The notes beneath the pieces were generated by a model. That model was not told the origin of the DNA. It saw nothing but the letters and a program-made list of their open reading frames with translations, and made no database searches. Below, in pieces: positions 12,077-25,800 of a stretch of DNA of 64,000 bases. Source of the stretch: Phylloscopus collybita (taxonomy: Eukaryota > Chordata > Aves > Passeriformes > Phylloscopidae). The stretch's first letter is position 1. Every line of letters begins with the position of its first letter. The DNA lies in the NCBI GenBank assembly GCA_027886175.1, contig JAJNNQ010000008.1, positions 8,285,001 through 8,349,000 on the forward strand, in the 5' to 3' direction. Position numbers and translations under genes: made by a program.

Positions 12077-13820
12077 TTAATTTTTGCTTATTTTGGTTAT
12101 TTAGATAGGAAACTTCTCACTGGTCTTTTACAATGTGTGTGTAACATACATGGTTACTCTCTGGGAACATAAATGGTTCTAAAATAGCCAACACGCAGGT
12201 ATTTTGCATTTCAGCATCTACTGGAACATCTGGAAGTGCTCTGCTGGTACCTCAGTATGTTATTTGCCACTTATTAGATGAGTTTAAAAGTTAATCCTGT
12301 ATTATACATGCTTACATTTTCACTGTGTTTGTATGATCAAATAATCAGATTTGACAAATAAAATGTGCTGGTGGAGCCAGGATGTTGTCAGGTACCCGTA
12401 GCTGACATGGGATGTGACTGTGGGGGGATGCATGCAGCACACTCTTGGCTCTTTGTAGAGGGTCAGACCCAGTCTGCTGCATTCCCAAGTAACATTTTGG
12501 GGAGATTTGACCTTAAGCAAATGAGATTATTATACAGCTGGTAACTGTAGAAGGCTCTGAAGTAGCTGGGAGTCCTGTGAGGATGTGATGTGATGTCTCT
12601 ATCCAGGATCAGTAGTTGTCTCTCGTCTCCCACCCCCTCATTTCTTTCTCTCTCAGGGGTTAAGGCTCTGTGTAATGTTGACAGTTACTGGAAAAGGTTC
12701 CAACAGCAGTAGAGCTGGTGAAAGACAAGACTATTTATAGAAAACAATAAAGTAAAAATAAGTGTAAGATTAAATATCAGTAGCTACCAGCTGTAGCACC
12801 TTTTCTCCTCCTCCTGTTAAGTAGTAAAATCAAAGCATCATTTGGAAAGGCTCCCTGCTGGAATTGGAGAAGCTGGTCCATTCTGCATGCCAAAGGGAAG
12901 TTGGGATGTTCATTCACAGGATGGCATTTCCTCAGCTTCTGCAGAACCCCTCCCCAGCTGGGATTAGAAGCTCACATGCTGTAGGAAGTGAAGTTTTTTT
13001 CTGCTGGGCTATAAAACTAAGCTTTTGTTTTCTCATGGTGAGTGGACATCTAGAGTATTCCCAGTGCCACCATAACTGTCTAAAATGATGGGCTGGGCAT
13101 GCATCATGGTCTCCAGTCCAGGGGACTCTGAAATGACTGAGGTGCATTAAAATGGCTGAGACTGCCCTGTAAGGTTCATATATAAGAAGTGATGTGCAGA
13201 AAAGGTTTTGGCTACAGCAGTGGCAGCTATGGAAGTGTTTTGGATGAGTTTCTCATAAATCAGGGACCTTATTCTCTCTCTTCAGTAAATCAGATGTTCA
13301 GACGTCTCAGGTTGTGCTCTGTATTCCTCTCTTCCCAGAGCCCAAGTTGGACTCTGCTGAATATTATGCATTTTCTCTTTTGGTGGAAATAGTTAAAGCA
13401 ATCTGCACAAGTCTTAAAAACTGCTTTTAGTTCCCTCCACCCTCCATCAGTTGATTTGATGTATAGTTTTCTTCTTTATTTCCTCTTGAAAGACTTGTGT
13501 GGATATAGCACTGTCCTTTTAAATGAACTAATTTCAGGATGGGTAGCTTTTGCTGTCTTCTGATTACATTATAAACAGAGTCTGGCAGATTTGGGGTTTA
13601 TTTCTGAGGAGGGTGAAAGTACAGTGGCTGCTACTAGCTGCTGAGCCTTTGGCTAGTCTCATTTAGTTACTATTCAATCTCTTCCTTCTGTTCTTTATTG
13701 TTTCTAGGTATTTATAGTTGATTTTTCCTGAGAAAAATGTTGATGCCATTATTGTTTGTCAGTGTCAAAATACTTTTAAGTACCAGATTTCCCTGAATTC
13801 GCTTGCAGACCAATAACCCC

Positions 13821-13823
<3 letters not shown>

Positions 13824-13883
<60 letters not shown>
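13824..13883. repeat. Poly(A) followed by (TA)n microsatellite
   Basis: 29 consecutive A residues are followed directly by about 15 TA dinucleotides. Such compound tracts often grow from a retroposon A-tail, but no element body is recognised upstream. Confidence 0.97.
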
Positions 13884-13885
<2 letters not shown>

Positions 13886-16800
13886 GAGGGAGTTCTAAGT
13901 AATATTTCAAAGGATTTTGTTTCAGCAGAGAGAGTGTTATTTCCAGAAGAGTTTATGTAACTGCCGAAAATCTGGACAAGTCACTGCAAAAGACTTGAAA
14001 TAGAGAGTTAAACTATTTAATAGTGGTCAAATGCTGCAAACCAAATTTAGTCTTTATAAAATCAGAAATGTTACCTCCTTCTGGTTCAGCAGTAAACCTA
14101 CAGTGACTCATCAGGGTGATGTGGCTTTTTCCCTTGCTGTTGTGGAGCACAGTATTGATCAGACTGTGAAATAATACAACAGCTGAAGCTCAGGTAGCAA
14201 ATATGCATTGGATTGATCTCCTTTTACTAAGCCTCCTGTATCCCAGCATTATTTATGGCAGAAGGATCAAGTCTGGAAAATAACTGATAAATACCACCTT
14301 GTGGCACCTGTTTAAGTGATGGGATAGAAAACACTCCCTAGTTTGTTAACTTTAAGTATTGGGAGCAGGAGCGTTGTGCACATGATAATATTATGATTCA
14401 TACAAACCACTTTTCAACCAACTCGATATATTTCATTACCTCCTTTTCAGCAGAGGTATTGATTTTTGTTTTGTGGTTTTATAACACAATTTCAAGGCTG
14501 TTGTAGTTTAATGAGCCATGTTTTTATGATGTTTAAAAAGATTTGAAGCGTTTGTTGAAATAAATATTATGGATTGCCCAGCTCTTGTCACCTCTTCTTT
14601 CTCCCTGCGCTTGGTATCAGCCCAGCATAAGAATGAATAGGGCAGGCAGCTCTGTGGCTTTTTGTGCTTTTTGTGTTCGAGATCAAAGTGCTGCTGGAGA
14701 ACAATAGCAGGCCACACTTCTGTGTCCGTGACCACACACAGCAGCACCTGCAGAGCAGTAAAATGTCATTGTTGCTTCTGCAGTTTGAGCACAGAGGAAG
14801 CACCACTGAGGTGGCAGATGATTCTAATAATACTTGATGTGAATTGATGGGGAAGGAGGACCATAACACAGAGGGCTTTTTATTATAAGCCTTGACTTCC
14901 CAAGCTGTGAACAACAGAATGCTGCACCTGTGGACTTTCTTCCAATCAAGCATTATGGAAAGTGACAGATTTTATTAACTTAAGGAAGAACTTTTCAACA
15001 TGGGAAAGTTGTAGTTTATTTTGGAGACATGAAGAGAAAAAGCAAGTGATATATTACAGATTTCCCACAGCCCATACTTTTCTGGTGTGTGTTGTGTTTT
15101 TACTGTGCTATAATAGAATGACAGGGGCATTGCTGAAAAATTTCATCTTTTCCTGTCTTTTTAAGATAAAACAATGATATGGGAGTTTTTTGTCTTTTAC
15201 CCATTGCTTCATGTCTTATGCTAGATGAATAATGGAATTGGCAAGAGAATAAATAGATTGGTTGAAGAGATAAATAAATTTATTAGTTAAAGAGATATAT
15301 ATGATAATTTTAAGAGTTATATAGGATAGCTGAGGTTGGGTATAAAAGAAAATTGGGTGGAAGAAGCCCTCAACTGGTTCAAGTAGAAGTGGTTTATAGT
15401 AGTCAGTGTCTGTGCAGTCAGCTCCTCCCTCGTGCACCCACCTTGGGGAAGGTTCTGGGAGGCAGGAGCTGGACATGAGGGCTGCAGGACTGAGCTGATG
15501 TCAAAGGCATGTGCAGGTAAATGGAGCTGACATTTTTTTCAATGCAGAGTTTACATTCAACTCCAAACAGGTCAGGGTATCAGTTTTATTTACAACAGCA
15601 ATGCACAACTGCTTGAAGACTTCTTCTAATATTTCTGTTCCGGGTTTATGAAAACATATCAGTCTGGGTTTCAGGAAGAAATAGAAGAGCATCAGTGTTT
15701 CTCTCTTCAGGTGGCTGTCATGTGCCCTGTGTTGTAAAACAGAGATTCTGCAGAAGCTGGAATTCTTCTTTCACTTTTATTTCTCAGAATATGTAGCCAC
15801 ATTATGACTTTATTATGGCTGCAGTGGTTTTGCCAGCCATAGACACAAGCCTCTGGTACCCATATGAATCCAGCCACACCCAAATTTTGTGTAGGTGCCA
15901 TTAATATCTTGATGATATAATTCAGGTTACCTTAAAAACAGAACACACATAAAAAAGGAAGTCATTATGAGCATTTTATTATCTTTATAAGCATATAGTT
16001 TTTACAGTCAGTTTTGAAGGAATCTGAGGTTGTAATTAATGTAAAATTAATGGCTGAGAGTTGACAAATCAAGCATAAAGTCAACTGGATCATGATTATT
16101 AGCTAAAAGCATAGTGGTTTCTGGTGATTCTTTTTGTTCTAAAAATAAGCCCTGGAAGAACTGAAAATCATTTTGCAGGAAACCCGTAAGTAAAGTGGTC
16201 ATGCAGAGTAGCTGGTAGAATATTACACTTTTCATTTGCACAAACAGATGGTAAGCTTGGCCTTAGATTTAATCAGGGGTGACAGACAGGTTGTTGTATA
16301 TTTTGGATGGAAGCTTCTTATCAGAGATAGAGTGTTTCATTCAATAGCAAGGGAAGCATTTGCCAGATATTCTTGTTATCCTTACTATTGCTTCAACTTA
16401 CTGTTGGAGTTAACACATACAAGAAAGCTGCTGATTTATTCAGTCAACTGCAAAACCTTTGTTTTGGTTTCTTCTTTTCTCCTCCTCCTCTTTTTTGGCA
16501 ATGCATTTAGCAATCCAGAACACCCAGAAATGTGTCTGTGACTAAACTTGAAAGCAAATAAATGCCTTAACAATTCAGGATTCATGGATCTCTGGCCATA
16601 TTCCTTTTAGCTAACTTTTTAGATAAGATTTTGATATCATTTGTTTCCCTTTCCCTTCCCAAAACCTAATACCTGGTAACCTAAGCAAGTACAATCTGTT
16701 TCAGAAGAGAGATTCAAGCAAGTGCAGCCACTGGTGTGTTTTAATGTCACTGCAGAGATTATGTTACCTTCCTAGAAACAAAATCTTTTTTTCTCCCCTT

Positions 16801-17370
16801 CAAATGGAAGTCCCCTGATACCCTTGTCAGAGACCATTTGTTATGGAGAGTTTTGTGAAGCAATCAAAATTAATTCACAGTGATCTTTTCACCCAGAACC
16901 TCCAGCTTCAAATAATGGGCTTTCTCAACAGGTGCTCATTGTGGCAGTCTGACTCCAACTTGCCAGACTAAAGAGTTTATTCTTTAGCCATATTTAAGAA
17001 AAAAATCCTGAGCTTGTAATGTTCTAATCTTAAACAGCTGCCAGGAAGGCACACCTGCTTAAAGGAAGTATTTCTTGTGTCTTTGAGATCTAAAACCTAA
17101 GGATGTTTTCATGTTTGCCTATTTTCTTACTTAATAAAAATCTCATGTACAAGTCCCTAGAAAACCTGTCCAACAGCAATGCCACATAATATCACAGTCT
17201 TATTAGGAATCTAATTGTGCTGATTGTTCTTGCAGAGGGGCAAAATTATCCCTGAAGACAAAACAAGTTATTTTGATACTTTTTTCTTTCCCTTGAGTTA
17301 GGCTTTGTAACAGGTTTCATGGTGAAATAAAATAAAACAACTGTTTGAACAGTAGCACTAATAAGCTGTA

Positions 17371-17455
17371 CTCATTCTGAGTGTTGAGAGCTTGGACAAA
17401 TGCTTGCTAATGTCTTGCAGGTACTGCTTAAATATGTTTCATATGAGCTGCAAAA
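17371..17455 (+). repeat. Diverged dispersed duplication, copy 1
   Basis: Shares with 19717-19820, in order, a 13-base exact block AGCTGTACTCATT, the block TGTTGAGAGC, a TGCAGGT-A/T-CTG block and a block TTAAAT-R-T-R-TTT-Y-ATATGA. The copies differ by small indels and a short internal duplication in copy 2. They may be two old members of a repeat family or a local duplication of regulatory DNA. Confidence 0.55.
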
Positions 17456-17504
17456 GCAGAAGCCTACTTTTTAAAAATATTTATTGAATGTCGTGGGTGG
17501 GAAG

Positions 17505-17570
17505 GAAAAAAACAACAACAACAACAACAACAACAAAAAAAAGGCAAAAAAAAAAAAGAAACCAAAAAAG
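17505..17570. repeat. (AAC)n microsatellite with A-runs
   Basis: About ten AAC units followed by A runs broken by GGC and G. A minus-strand open frame through it is low-complexity shadow. Confidence 0.95.
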
Positions 17571-18465
17571 ATAATTTGGTTCAGTAAATGTAAAACAGAA
17601 TGCATCATTAGAAATACCTGAGCTGCTGCTGATACCAATATATCTATTTTCATTTCCTTAACTCTACATAGGCAGGTGAGCAATGAAGTACTTTGCCAGT
17701 AGAAAGGTATCCCTGTGGGGTGCAAAGCCATCGTGGTCAAAGCACATTTAAACTATTATAATTGTAGTAGGAGATAGTGCTGTCAGATCTTCTGTGTTAA
17801 AAAGCAGATTAACCTCTGACCATGCCCAAAATACTGCACTAGTTGGACAGAAGAATGTACAGAAGAATCTTTTCAGCTGGCTTTACCATACTGGACATAA
17901 CTCGGGGTGAGAATGTCTGGGAACATCATGCAGGATTCAGAACACACTGATGTCTATAAAGGAGGAAAAAAGAGAATGAAACACTCAGTTAAGAATATCC
18001 AGGAAATGTTTGCCTTTGTGTAGCTATTATTAGTAATTGATTGTGTTGCTGATTGTGAAAAATTAGATTTATTTCTTTGGTATAATTTTAAAAAAGTTCG
18101 ATAAAAGGGCAATAGAAGACAGAAATAAAGGATTAAAACAGTTGGGTGTTTGGTATTTAGTTAAGAGTATATTTATTACTTGGGAGAAAATTTTAAGATT
18201 TTTTATTGCATTAACTTGTTGTATATTTATAGACTATTATGCATATTTATATATTTTTTAAGAATTGTTAATATGGCTTTTTTGGGGGGTCTACTTTTTT
18301 AGAGCATGCATGTTTTTTAGTTGTAATTTTATTATCTTTTTAGTTTAGGCTGTGGTCTATACTTTTTTTAGGCGGTAGATGCTGACAGACTATTAGTAGC
18401 AGGGGGTTTTTTATAGTTTCTAGTGTTTACTAGATGTTATTTTGACTAAACAAACAGTTTACTTA
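17571..18465. other. Intergenic DNA, increasingly AT-rich
   Basis: No gene seen. From about 18040 the sequence becomes strongly AT-rich, and from about 18270 the top strand is T/G-biased with short T and G runs, leading into the (TA)-rich tract. Confidence 0.55.
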
Positions 18466-18590
18466 TAATTATATATAATATATATAATATATATAAAATT
18501 ATATATATAATATATATAATTATATATATTTATATATATAATTTATTATATATTATATATATAATTATATATAATATATAACTATATTAG
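18466..18590. repeat. AT-rich (TA/TATAA)n palindromic tract
   Basis: Nearly pure A/T made of TATATAA, ATTATATAT and similar motifs, self-complementary over most of its length and so able to form hairpins. It is simple-sequence DNA. Confidence 0.95.
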
Positions 18591-19264
18591 TTACCATTAC
18601 TACTATATTTGAGTTTTTTGTTAATAGCAGAAATAAAAGTAAAGCTATTTTAACATTATTTAACATTATATATGTACCGTTTATTTCGGTACTTGCCAGA
18701 AGCTGATTTTATAGTGTGCATTTATGATACTGCTGATGCTGCAGTGGGCTGCAAGGGGGGCCTTTGGCAGTGCCCCCGTTTCAGAAAGAGAGGAGTCACT
18801 GAGCCCCTTTGCTGAGCCCTGGAACCCCGGGAGCCTCCCCCAGCCACCTGCAGGTGACTCTGCCCAAAACCAGGGCACAGCTGAGGGCTCCCCGGCTGTG
18901 CAGACACTGAGGCTCTGCAGAGCATTGCTTCAGCACCAGTGTGTGGTGGAACGATGCAGGGAAAGCAGCTTGTAAGGAGAAAGGAAGAGAAGTAAAAAAA
19001 CCCCGGTCAGAACTGCAGGAACGCTAGCAGGGTTTGCTTGAGAAAAGTGTCAAAGCTTTTTAAGTCGAATGCTGAGAAAAGAAAGCTTAGAATTAACAGA
19101 AGAGAAACCATCTCCAGCTGTCTAATTCCTCTTATGTTCAGGGAAACAGCACCTGGTTTGTGCCAGAGAAGGAGCTTGACTTTATCATCAATTTCTCCTA
19201 ATGGAAACAGAGTTCCCTACACACTGGCTTGCTGCTCAAGACAAAAGGGGGTGATATTGCTTTT
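18591..19264. other. Intergenic DNA, no gene seen
   Basis: A moderately GC-rich patch (18740-18960) allows overlapping open frames of 65-83 codons on both strands, none recognisable. No other structure is seen. Confidence 0.55.
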
Positions 19265-19480
19265 TATTTCAATAGCACCATTTATTTAGGACTCTCAAAA
19301 TATTCTATAAATGTAAGTATTGGACAACAGTAGTTCCCTTAAAGTAGATAGATATCATTTTAGCTCCTCAGCAAAGTAAGGGATTTTGCTAGCGAGGTTT
19401 AGTTAAGCAGTTTGCCTAAATTCAGCAGTGACTTGGCTACAGAAATAGGAAGGGAATCCAGGCCCTGATTCCCCTCTTAT
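19265..19480 (-). mobile_element. Ancient amniote MIR-type SINE, antisense
   Basis: Blocks in the right order match the antisense form of an amniote MIR/L3-tailed SINE as I remember it: an AATAGCACCATTTAT block (consensus like ATAGCGCCTTTCAT), TCTCAAA, a CATTTTA block, GAGGTTTAGTTAA (GAGGTTAAGTAA), TTTGCCTAAATTCA (CTTGCCCAAGGTCA), a GACTTGGCTACAGA block and GGAATCCAGG. Divergence is large, consistent with insertion before or early in amniote evolution. Confidence 0.65.
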
Positions 19481-19716
19481 TTGTACTGGTTTAAACCAGA
19501 TGTAAGCAAGAGAAGACTCATGTCTCAGTGGCTGCAACACCTGATTCCTTGACACAATTATGAATGTAATCAGACTCCTTTCTGGAGCTCAGTGAAACAG
19601 AGAAGTGCTGATGGTGGATTCCTTTCTCTTGCTGGGCTGTTTTGCAGTGTAGGTCACTAGGACATAAATGCTTGTGTGGAACCTGGAACACAGAACACAT
19701 ATGGTGTATCCCCAGT

Positions 19717-19820
19717 GAGCTGTACTCATTTGCACTGTTGAGAGCCTTGAGAACATCTCATGCAGGTTTGCTCATCTCATGCAGGTTCTGTTGCACTATT
19801 TAAATGTATTTTATATGACC
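19717..19820 (+). repeat. Diverged dispersed duplication, copy 2
   Basis: Partner of 17371-17455, same orientation, about 2.35 kb away. It has an extra internal repeat (CATCTCATGCAGGT-like, at about 19755-19768 and 19773-19786) not seen in copy 1. Confidence 0.55.
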
Positions 19821-22800
19821 TACTTCTTGCACTATCAAAAGCCAGTGCCTTCAGTGAAGTGTGTAAGTCATTAGCTATGAGTATTTCCCAGTATCTTATT
19901 TCTTATTTCAGCTTTTTTTGTTGCAGGGTGGGTTAGTGTAGAACGGGATTGTTTAGGCTACCAAGCTAAACACCAACATATTTATACTATTGTCTGTGTG
20001 AATAAAATGCTACTAACCTGTGAAGCACGTGAAACAATCCTATTGAATGACACAAAGTATTTGTACCAATGGAGAATCTCCCATTTACATTCGTGTTTTC
20101 AACCACACTGAGTAGGATTTTCACACTGCTAACCTGAAAGCATACCCAGTAGTAGATTTTGGAACCATGGAAGTGGGTGAATAAAGTGGAATAGTGCCTA
20201 AATTCTTATAGATAACTTATGGCAGCAGAGGAAACTACACTGTAGCATTGCATTCATGTGGGATAATGGTAATTTGAAACCAAGTAACCTTTGTATAATC
20301 TCTTATCTTCCCATTTAAAAAAATCATATTGCTGAAGGCTTAGAAATCAGCTAAAATGTAAACAAACAACGCAATGATTTCTTCCTGAAGCTGCTAGCAG
20401 TATGACTTACCAGCTGTTAGATGTATGTATTTGCTCCAATGGAATATTTAACTTCAATGCAGCTGACTAGTTTATTGTTGTTGCTGGTGTAACTGATTAC
20501 TTTGTTGCAATTTGAGATGTGAATAACCTAATGTTCTTATCTACTACTCTTACCCATTCTGAGGCTTGGGGAATGAAGAAGTTGTCTGCTGTCAGGTATT
20601 GCTGATGTAAAAGTGAAGGTTATAACTCTCTGTTTATTGAATTATTTCTGCTTCTTTTCCTCTCCCCTCTTGCCAAGGTTAAGCTGTCACCTGGCTTTGA
20701 AATAAAACATATTTCCTGGTGTTACCTTTTTGGACAGCTCTGGCACCCTCTCCCTTGCAGGGTACCCAAGCACTGCCCTGCCCTGTGCCAGCCCTCAGGG
20801 CGTGGGTGTGAGGATCCTCTCCTCTGCAGGTCTCTCCTCACAGCCCTACACAGAGGAACCCTCTCAGGTCCCTGTGGGCAACTCAATTCTTCACTGGAGG
20901 ACACTTCTTAGTGCTTGGATTCACACCCTTTTTTCTCTGTGAGTGCATACATGTAAACAAAAGAATAACTACCTTTAAAAATACGATTTATCCCGTGAAG
21001 ACTTTTCAGCCTGTGAATTATGGCGCATTAAATTCAAACCAATTGCGCTGACATAACCCTCTTTTGTTACTTGCATGAGTGAGAGGTTGTTCTGTCAGGT
21101 TCCTTGGATCTCACGAGCTGTGTTGGCTGTTCTCAAGCCTCTGCTGGGTACAAGGTCATTTTGTGAAGATAAGCATTCCCATTAGGGTCACTGGCACGCT
21201 TCCTGTGGTGGCAGCTGGGATGGGTGTGTGAGGTCCTGGCAGCTAAGAGCCTTATAGGTAGGAATTCTCTTTACAGAGCTCGTTTGTTCCTTGGGTTCTC
21301 ATATTTCTGGTTTCTCTTCTTTAGCAACAATGGTGATGATTTAAGGACCTAGAATAATATGCTGCCCTTTCTTTTAATAATTATTTATTTATTCTACAGC
21401 TGTCAGAATATTCCAGGACCAAGATGGTGAAATACAAATACAATTAGAAAACACCTGAGGTTTTGTTTGTTTGTTTGTTTGGAAATGCATCTCTCAATTT
21501 TTGAAATAACTTTTTCTAACATATTAAATTAAGTAAATTAATTAGGCTAGTACCCTGCCTAATATATGAGTAAGGAGTAATGGTGTAGTGATGCACACTT
21601 TGATGAGAATATCTCACCTTGAGATCTTAATGGGGATTTTCAGATGGATAAACAGATGCATTTAAATTCTCTGCCTCAGTTTTCCATGTGTTAAAATAAT
21701 GTCCATAACTTCCTGCCAAAGGAGTTATAATGACTTGTGAAAAGGACCAAGTGTACAGTAATGTAAATTCGGACATCTTCACTGAAGTCAGACATAACTG
21801 AGAACCTGAGCCAAAATATATATCTGTATAGGATGCTCTGTGTGCCTTGAGTGGAGCAGGTGTTTGCACCTGATCTACAGAGGGCCCTTCTGGCTGAAGT
21901 ATTTTGATCTTTTGAAGTGTATGGGTAGAAGCAATGCTAAACATGTGAAAGACAATCGTGGGAGTGTTTCAGAAATCAGGTGGGAGCCAAGGAAAACAGA
22001 GGTTTTAGGGTACTGTCTTACAAACAGGTTTGTTTTCCTTTTCACTTTTCTGTAAAATACAGCAATGTAGCCAAGTAATATGTTTGTAAAATGTCTTGTG
22101 GAAGTCTGATAGCAAAACAAGGCTCTTTGCAATGGCACAGAGGGGAGGGAAAGAACAGTGTCTCTTGTGTGACTACATTACAATAGGACAGTCAATGACA
22201 TTGTAATTCCTAGGAATCTTTTCTCCAAATTATGCAAAAAACTGATTGTCTAGAAAGAAATCAACAACTTAGCAGAGCAGCTATGTTGCCCTCCTTCCTT
22301 TTAGTCAGGGCTGCTTAATCTTGTCTTTCAGTGTGTGTGGGATGTGTGAGCCTGGTTGGGATTCATGGAGAAGAGCTGGGCTTTTGCAAAGGCAGATGGA
22401 ATGGTGCTGAACATTGCTCTCTGAGGGACATAGCAGGACTAAAATGCAACAAGGAGCATGTTAATTACATGGTATGTAATTTTAAAATATAAATTTCATG
22501 CTCCAATCAGTACAGTGATCGTGGTTGTGCCACAGAAGCCACTTTTATTGTCTCATTGTAGAGACTGATTCATTAGCTCAGGTTGTTGGAGGTCATTTAT
22601 TGCAACTCTGCTATAAAATGGCAGCTGTAGTTTCTGGGGTTTGTTTTTTTCCTGTTATGTGTTTTTACACCCCAACATCCTTAGGTTTCTGTTTTAGCTG
22701 TTTTCCCCTTTGGCTGAGGTAGAGTTGCCTTCCCGTGTGCCCAGTTTTCTGAAATACTTGTAGCTACTTCTCCTGCCAAGGGAGAGTAATGCAGAAGGAG

Positions 22801-25800
22801 CAGGGGCTGTCTGTAATAACTCCCTGAACCACTGGATGGTGTTTGAGGCAGCCTGAGCTCCTGGGTGAAGCCTCTCTGCCCCAAGCCTTGAGCAGCTTAT
22901 TGTGCAACTGAAATGAAGCAGGCCATTTTAGTCACCCAACATGAAACTTTCTGTTCTTCGTGTTTATTTAAAACTGTTGAATTTAGAAATGTTTAGGAAG
23001 AATAAATATGCTCAAATGTGATTGTTCCGGGATGATAAATTGAAGATTCCCTTATTGATGTTAATTCAACTTTACCATTACTGCCTAAAGCAACCTTTAA
23101 TTCCATTCTTGTTTTTTAATTAAAATGGGTGGGTTACTCTGGACTGGATTTGCCTTGTTTTCTCCCACTGAGCAATACTTCACACTGTTGGTGGCCACTG
23201 AAACTTAAGTAGGGCCAGATTTACTGAGTTGTTGCACAGCACCACAGGGCCAGATTTTGTTACTCCTTCCTGGATGTGATAGCACTCTATGCTTATTTTA
23301 AGCTAATGGCATTGTAGGACTGGAAAAATAAATTCCCAATTATTCAGAAGTTAAAACCTTCAGACGAACATCAGGGTCTCTGTTTTGTACTCCAGCCCCC
23401 TTCTATACATGAAACACACAATGTAGCAGTTGTCTAAATTAGTTTTTGTAGGACTGAGTTGCGGACTCATCCAAGATTCACCTTTTAGAATTAATTTGAA
23501 CTGAATAAAAGACATGTCCTGGATGTCAGCAGTGTCTGTGCACCAATGTGTTGTCAAAGTATCATAGAACAAGTCTGGTGCTATGCTTTATGTCTCTCTT
23601 CTAACTGCTAGTTGAAAACTTTGAATGATAAAGTTTAAACTGCTTGACACAAAAAAAAAAGGTCAAGTTCACTATAACCACCTAATTATTTCTTGAGTGC
23701 TCTTTTGGCCTCATTTTCCTTTGTATTACATTCAGTCTTCAGACTGATTTGTTTTGGGGGGTTGTTTTGAATGCAGGCTGGTGGTGGTGGTAGGCGGTAG
23801 AGGTGGTATTTTTGTTGTTTCTGCTTTGTTTCACCAACAAAACTGAAGTTAGAGGACCTGTGCTTTTATCTTTGCTGTAGGTGACCGATGTCTTTGGGGC
23901 AATACATAGCCAGCACAAGAAAGCTTCCAGAATAATAGCACCAGGTCAGTTGCTGCCAACCTGAATAACATCAAGGGCATGCACTTGCTTTCCTCTCTTG
24001 TCCTGCACTATTGAACAAACTAGGGAAAAAAAGTACCAGGAATTTTATTTAGCTCAGCATGCTAGGAGTTCTTTATGTGAGTATGCAAAGAAGCGGAAAT
24101 GTGTGTGACGTCTCTTCCTCTCTAGCTCAAATAACATTTCTTCATCTTTAATACAAAAGAGGTGGAAATATACACTCAGCAACCGATGCTGAAGGAGTGA
24201 AGTTTGAAAGACTAATTGTGCAGTCTGATCCTGTATCAGCTTTGATGAGCATGCTTTGACTTAGAATTGCAGTTTCTCCAGGCTTGGTAAAAACGACAGA
24301 GAATTCAGTTGGAAACACACCTGTTGAGTCTCCTGAGCTTTGTATCTCATCCAGAAAGTGTATCTCAGAACAATTATAAAAGTGGTGATTTATAGCACAA
24401 AGTCACCTTGAATCCTGAGCTGTTACAAGCGCTTTCAACTTACATTATTTTCCAACTGTGTCACTCTCCCTAACTATCTGTGTCACAAAGCATTATGCCA
24501 AAGACATCAGCTGTAATTCGTTTTCTTAAATATCTGACTTTAAATCTGTGTCAGGCAATTTGTATCATCTGTCAAACAACTGTCAGAAAGGGCCAAGAGG
24601 GAAACACCTGAGAAAAGCAAAATACTGAGAGAGCTGTGCATGTGCAAGTGCTGTGTCCTGTATGAACAGCTACCTGAGGAGATCCTGGAAACCCCAGCAG
24701 CACTGGCAAGGCTTTCTGTGTCGGTGCAGATTGGAAATGCAATCTTGGATCACACTGTGTGGCTGCTGATGGGTGTCTGCTGGCCTTGGACAGTTGAATG
24801 CTTCTTGCAAGAGCTTTGTGGTTGCCCTTAAAATGGCTTCTAACACTTTCCATCAGGAACTGGAGTCTTACCCTGACATCCTGTCTAAATTGAAATTATT
24901 CTTTATCTGTTAGAAATTCTTCTAGGGTTTCATTTAATTATTCTTTGTTCACCAGTGCTCTGACCTTCTAAATAAAAGATTTAAACTGGCTTTCTTTTAG
25001 TGGTGTGTAGTTCTTTACTAAGTTGTAGAATGAGGTATGTTTTTTCCCCAACCAGGTTACACTTATTTTTTCCAGTCTACAGGAGTTTTCTATAGACTGT
25101 AATGATTCTTTTTCTTTCCCTCCTGCCCTGAATTTTTGTGTGTCTTTTCTTCAGGCTTGAACAGTAGCCATGTTTCATTCAAGTGTTGTATGTGTTTCAC
25201 TGATACCAGTGCTCTGTCCCTAGACATAAATCTGATGGTATGATAAAATCTGTAATGACGCAGAGAAGTGGAGCCTCTCCAGGATTATGGTTTCAGTTTG
25301 GAAAGTACAGGAGTTTAAATCTTTATGTAAAATATTTAGTTGTTTAAAAGATAGTCTGTGCTTTTACTGTAATGATTTTCTGGAATGTGTAATTGTGCCT
25401 CATAATAAAGTCAGTCCTTATCAGTGCTATTAATAGTTGCTAAAACGAGTGTGGCCATATTCTTCAGTGTAGGAAATCATCTTTCAAGTATTTGTTTTAA
25501 AAATGATGGGCTAGTGTCAGAGCATGAAAAGCTATGGAGACATTAATTGTCTCTTCTGTTACTTTGCTAAACTAATCCATATAAAAAGAGCAGATTAAAT
25601 TGTCTGACCCTCATATATTTAATGATTGCTGCTATTTGACTAAGAAACATTTCTCAGGAAGCTGCTTGTCACAGGCTATCAATATTCTTTTCATCCCATG
25701 TTAGTTATTGCTGCACTTTGTTACTCTCCAAGATGGCCTGTCTCAAGTGGTTCTTCAGCTTGCACTGCAAGAAAATGAGATGCTAAATGGTTGCACAAAC

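Larger units (their letters stand above)
12077..17504. other. Intergenic DNA, no gene seen
   Basis: AT-rich unique-looking DNA apart from the poly(A)/(TA)n tract at 13824-13883 and a purine/AT-biased stretch near 15220-15350. The longest open frame (121 codons, minus strand, 14588-14953) matches nothing known. A segment at 17371-17455 has a diverged second copy at 19.7 kb. Confidence 0.6.

Noticed and set aside
15220..18280. Similar AT/purine-rich stretches near 15.24-15.35 kb and 18.07-18.20 kb
   Set aside because: Shared short blocks (TTAGTTAA, ATTTTAAGA) are too low in complexity to claim a common repeat without an alignment.
23563..23575. ATCATAGAA motif resembling a CR1 antisense tail
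   Set aside because: No further CR1 blocks follow it.
24388..24450. MIR/L3-like trace (CAAGCGCTTTC near TTTATAGCAC)
   Set aside because: Only one or two short blocks match; too weak to annotate.
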